7,148 bases of DNA from Phormidesmis priestleyi (GTDB lineage Bacteria; Cyanobacteriota; Cyanobacteriia; Phormidesmidales; Phormidesmidaceae). Below the pieces are notes generated by a model. It searched no databases, was not told where the DNA came from, and saw only the letters and a program-made list of their open reading frames with translations. The DNA is taken from positions 1,396 through 8,543 of the forward strand of contig QBMP01000200.1 in assembly GCA_003242115.1 (NCBI GenBank), in the 5' to 3' direction. The position numbers and the translations under genes are program-made. This document shows positions 5,950 through 7,148 of the stretch, piece by piece (positions within the stretch are counted from its first letter, which is position 1; each line of letters begins with the position of its first letter).

Positions 5950-6951
5950 ATGAAGCGGCTCACGCACTATCAGGCTTGTTTGGTTCTATTGGCTTCAATG
6001 GGCGTGAATATGGGCGCGATCGCTCAGGCACATTCTCAGGCACATTCAGCCGTTGCGCCGCCTGTTCAGGCTCAAAAAACAGACCCCATCAATCATCTAT
6101 TAGACCGAGCAAATCTACATCCGCTGGATCAACCTGCTGCCGCTGCAAACAAGGATTCGAGTCTTGGCGATCGCGCCCTCCAGGAAGGAATAGCCTTTAT
6201 TCGTCAGGGCAATGTTGTAGCCGCGATCGCAGCTTTCAAGCAAGCCACCGAACTAGATTCCACTTCAGCGACAGCCTATTACAACCTCGGACTTGCCCTG
6301 CGCCAAGACCACCAGCTTCAGGCCGCCGCAAGTGCCTTTTGGCAAGCTACCCAAACCAACAGCAGCTTTGCATTGGCCTACGTCAACCTGGGCGCAGTTT
6401 TACTAGAAGGCAATAATCTCGCCCAAGCCGAAGCCTATCTCGATCAGGCACTAGCGCTAGATCCTACCTCAGGCATCGCTCAGTACAACATGGGGCTACT
6501 ACAGCGACAAAAAGGAAATCCAACCGCTGCATTAGAAGCTTTTAGTCAGGCCATTATCTACACCCCAGCGGCTCCTGAACCTCACTACCACGCTGGTGTG
6601 ATCTATCAAGAGCTTGGCCAGCAAAACTTGGCCAAGCAGGCGTTTGAAGCCGCGATCGCCCTCGACGCTAACTACCCCGAAGCCCGTTACAGTCTGGGTG
6701 TAACCCTGGTTCGCCTGGGCCATAGCGAAGCTGCCATAGCACAATTTACCCGCGCCCTCGAAATTTTACCGACCTTTGCTCACGCCTACTACGCCAAAGG
6801 GTTAGCCCTAGCCGAGCTAGAGCGCTACAGTGAAGCCAAAGCCACGATGCAATTGGCAGTTAATGCCTACATAGCAGAAGGTAATAGCCACTGGGCCGCT
6901 GTCGCCCAACGGCAAATCACCTATTTAGAAACGGTGCAAACCAGCTCCTAA
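5950..6951 (+). CDS. Exported tetratricopeptide-repeat protein, seven TPRs
   Basis: This 333-residue protein begins with a Sec-type signal peptide: KR at 2-3, a hydrophobic core around 9-24, and AxA-type cleavage sites after A27 (AQA) or, through a duplication, after A31. A low-complexity linker rich in Q and A spans about 28-70. Seven TPR units follow with an exact 34-residue period, starting at 74, 108, 142, 176, 210, 244 and 278. The recurring pattern is AxYNLGxxL, then a G/N turn, A, then AFxxAIxLDP. TPR arrays are scaffolds that bind other proteins; the export signal points to the periplasm or outer membrane, with partner unknown. The start ATG follows GGGGG (5939-5943) at six bases, a usable if unusual ribosome site. 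There is no sign of an enzyme domain. Regulation probably involves the 13-bp array and palindrome just upstream. The gene converges on a membrane-protein gene 68 bases downstream. Confidence 0.9.
   Translation: MKRLTHYQACLVLLASMGVNMGAIAQAHSQAHSAVAPPVQAQKTDPINHLLDRANLHPLDQPAAAANKDSSLGDRALQEGIAFIRQGNVVAAIAAFKQATELDSTSATAYYNLGLALRQDHQLQAAASAFWQATQTNSSFALAYVNLGAVLLEGNNLAQAEAYLDQALALDPTSGIAQYNMGLLQRQKGNPTAALEAFSQAIIYTPAAPEPHYHAGVIYQELGQQNLAKQAFEAAIALDANYPEARYSLGVTLVRLGHSEAAIAQFTRALEILPTFAHAYYAKGLALAELERYSEAKATMQLAVNAYIAEGNSHWAAVAQRQITYLETVQTSS
6023..6046. repeat. 12-bp in-frame tandem duplication at the signal-peptide cleavage site
   Basis: CTCAGGCACATT is repeated exactly at 6023-6034 and 6035-6046 inside the TPR gene. 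Being a multiple of three it keeps the frame, and it makes the protein read AQAHSQAHSA. The effect is two consecutive QA-HS junctions, hence two alternative signal-peptidase sites four residues apart. Confidence 0.95.
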
Positions 6952-6963
6952 AATTGCCAGTTT

Positions 6964-6989
6964 CTCAAACTATCTGCTCAAACTATCTG
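6964..6989. repeat. 13-bp tandem duplication after the TPR gene
   Basis: CTCAAACTATCTG occurs twice head to tail, at 6964-6976 and 6977-6989, 12 bases past the TPR stop and directly before the convergent hairpin. It is unrelated in sequence to the upstream 13-bp array, although the unit length is the same. Confidence 0.95.
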
Positions 6990-7023
6990 TTAGAGTCGTT
7001 CGGAAAAATTTCGTAAACTCTAA
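6990..7023. terminator. Hairpin between convergent genes, possible bidirectional terminator
   Basis: TTAGAGT (6990-6996) pairs with ACTCTAA (7017-7023), and an inner stem CGGAA/TTTCG (with one G-T pair) lies at 7001-7013. The outer right arm contains the stop codon of the minus-strand gene (7020-7022). Neither side has a proper T-tract. Position between converging genes suits a terminator, but the structure is weak, so this is tentative. Confidence 0.3.
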
Positions 7024-7148
7024 AAGCCATCTAGCTCAAAAGCGCGAGTATTGCCGCTTTCTAGGTCAGCCAAGTTTTTTCTAAGCTGCGACCATACCAG
7101 CCCAGCACTCAGCAGCACCAGCGGCAACGCCATCCCATAGGCGATAAC
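7020..7148 (-). CDS. C-terminal end of an unidentified membrane protein (5' part beyond right edge)
   Basis: The minus-strand frame from the right edge runs 42 codons to TAG at 7022-7020. The first 19 or so residues, with VIAYGMALPL and VLLSAGLVW, form a hydrophobic stretch long enough for one transmembrane helix. A positively charged QLRKN and a polar tail ending ELDGF follow, consistent with the last helix of a membrane protein with a cytoplasmic C-terminus. The family is not recognisable from this fragment. It is supported as coding by its helix-plus-charged-tail character and by convergent placement with the TPR gene; a chance open frame of this length cannot be fully excluded. Confidence 0.6.
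   Translation of the reverse strand, partial: VIAYGMALPLVLLSAGLVWSQLRKNLADLESGNTRAFELDGF

Larger units (their letters stand above)
432..6659. repeat. Dispersed HIP1 octamers (GCGATCGC), nine copies
   Basis: Exact GCGATCGC palindromes lie at 432-439, 2106-2113, 2539-2546, 3130-3137, 3995-4002, 6016-6023, 6167-6174, 6223-6230 and 6652-6659. HIP1 over-representation is a hallmark of many cyanobacterial genomes. All copies fall inside coding or former coding sequence, none in the intergenic gaps and none in the response regulator gene. The count was made by eye. Confidence 0.9.

Noticed and set aside
5937..6416. Plus-strand frame of 159 codons overlapping the TPR gene
   Set aside because: It is another frame of the TPR gene with serine/arginine/cysteine-rich random sequence and no domain.

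Overview
The window looks like cyanobacterial chromosome. By eye I find nine copies of the HIP1 octamer GCGATCGC in 7.1 kb. The protein content also fits: a PatA-type PATAN-receiver response regulator and a MacB/DevC-like ABC exporter. No tRNA, rRNA, CRISPR array, insertion sequence or phage gene is visible. I cannot name a genus.

Layout from left to right. (1) Positions 1-1538 on the minus strand hold the first 512 codons of a large NACHT-type STAND NTPase that runs off the left edge. It has an intact Walker A, Walker B and sensor-1 motif behind an unusually long N-terminal region of about 300 residues. (2) Positions 1685-2235, also minus, hold the remains of a class I SAM-dependent methyltransferase. 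The SAM-binding N-terminus is missing and there is an internal deletion or frameshift near 2190. (3) Positions 2275-4261, plus strand, hold a two-gene ABC exporter: a MacB/FtsX-type permease, a pyrimidine-only leader of 40 bases, then its ATPase. The membrane-fusion (HlyD/MacA-like) partner is not in the window. (4) Positions 4480-5724, plus, hold a PATAN-REC response regulator standing alone, without the usual cheY/cheW/mcp/cheA neighbours. (5) Positions 5725-5949 are an intergenic region with an 11-bp and a 13-bp tandem repeat and a CRP-like palindrome. (6) Positions 5950-6951, plus, hold an exported protein of seven perfectly spaced TPRs. (7) Positions 7020-7148, minus, hold the C-terminal end of a membrane protein that converges on the TPR gene.

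Only the permease and ATPase clearly work together, as one exporter. The TPR protein is probably periplasmic or outer-membrane associated and the response regulator is cytoplasmic; nothing in the sequence ties them to the exporter. The NACHT protein belongs to a superfamily that includes bacterial anti-phage sensors, but it sits beside a decayed gene, with no recognisable defence gene visible on the side covered here. The most distinctive non-coding feature is a cluster of four short tandem duplications (11-13 bp units) within 1.25 kb around the TPR gene, one of them in frame across its signal-peptide cleavage site.
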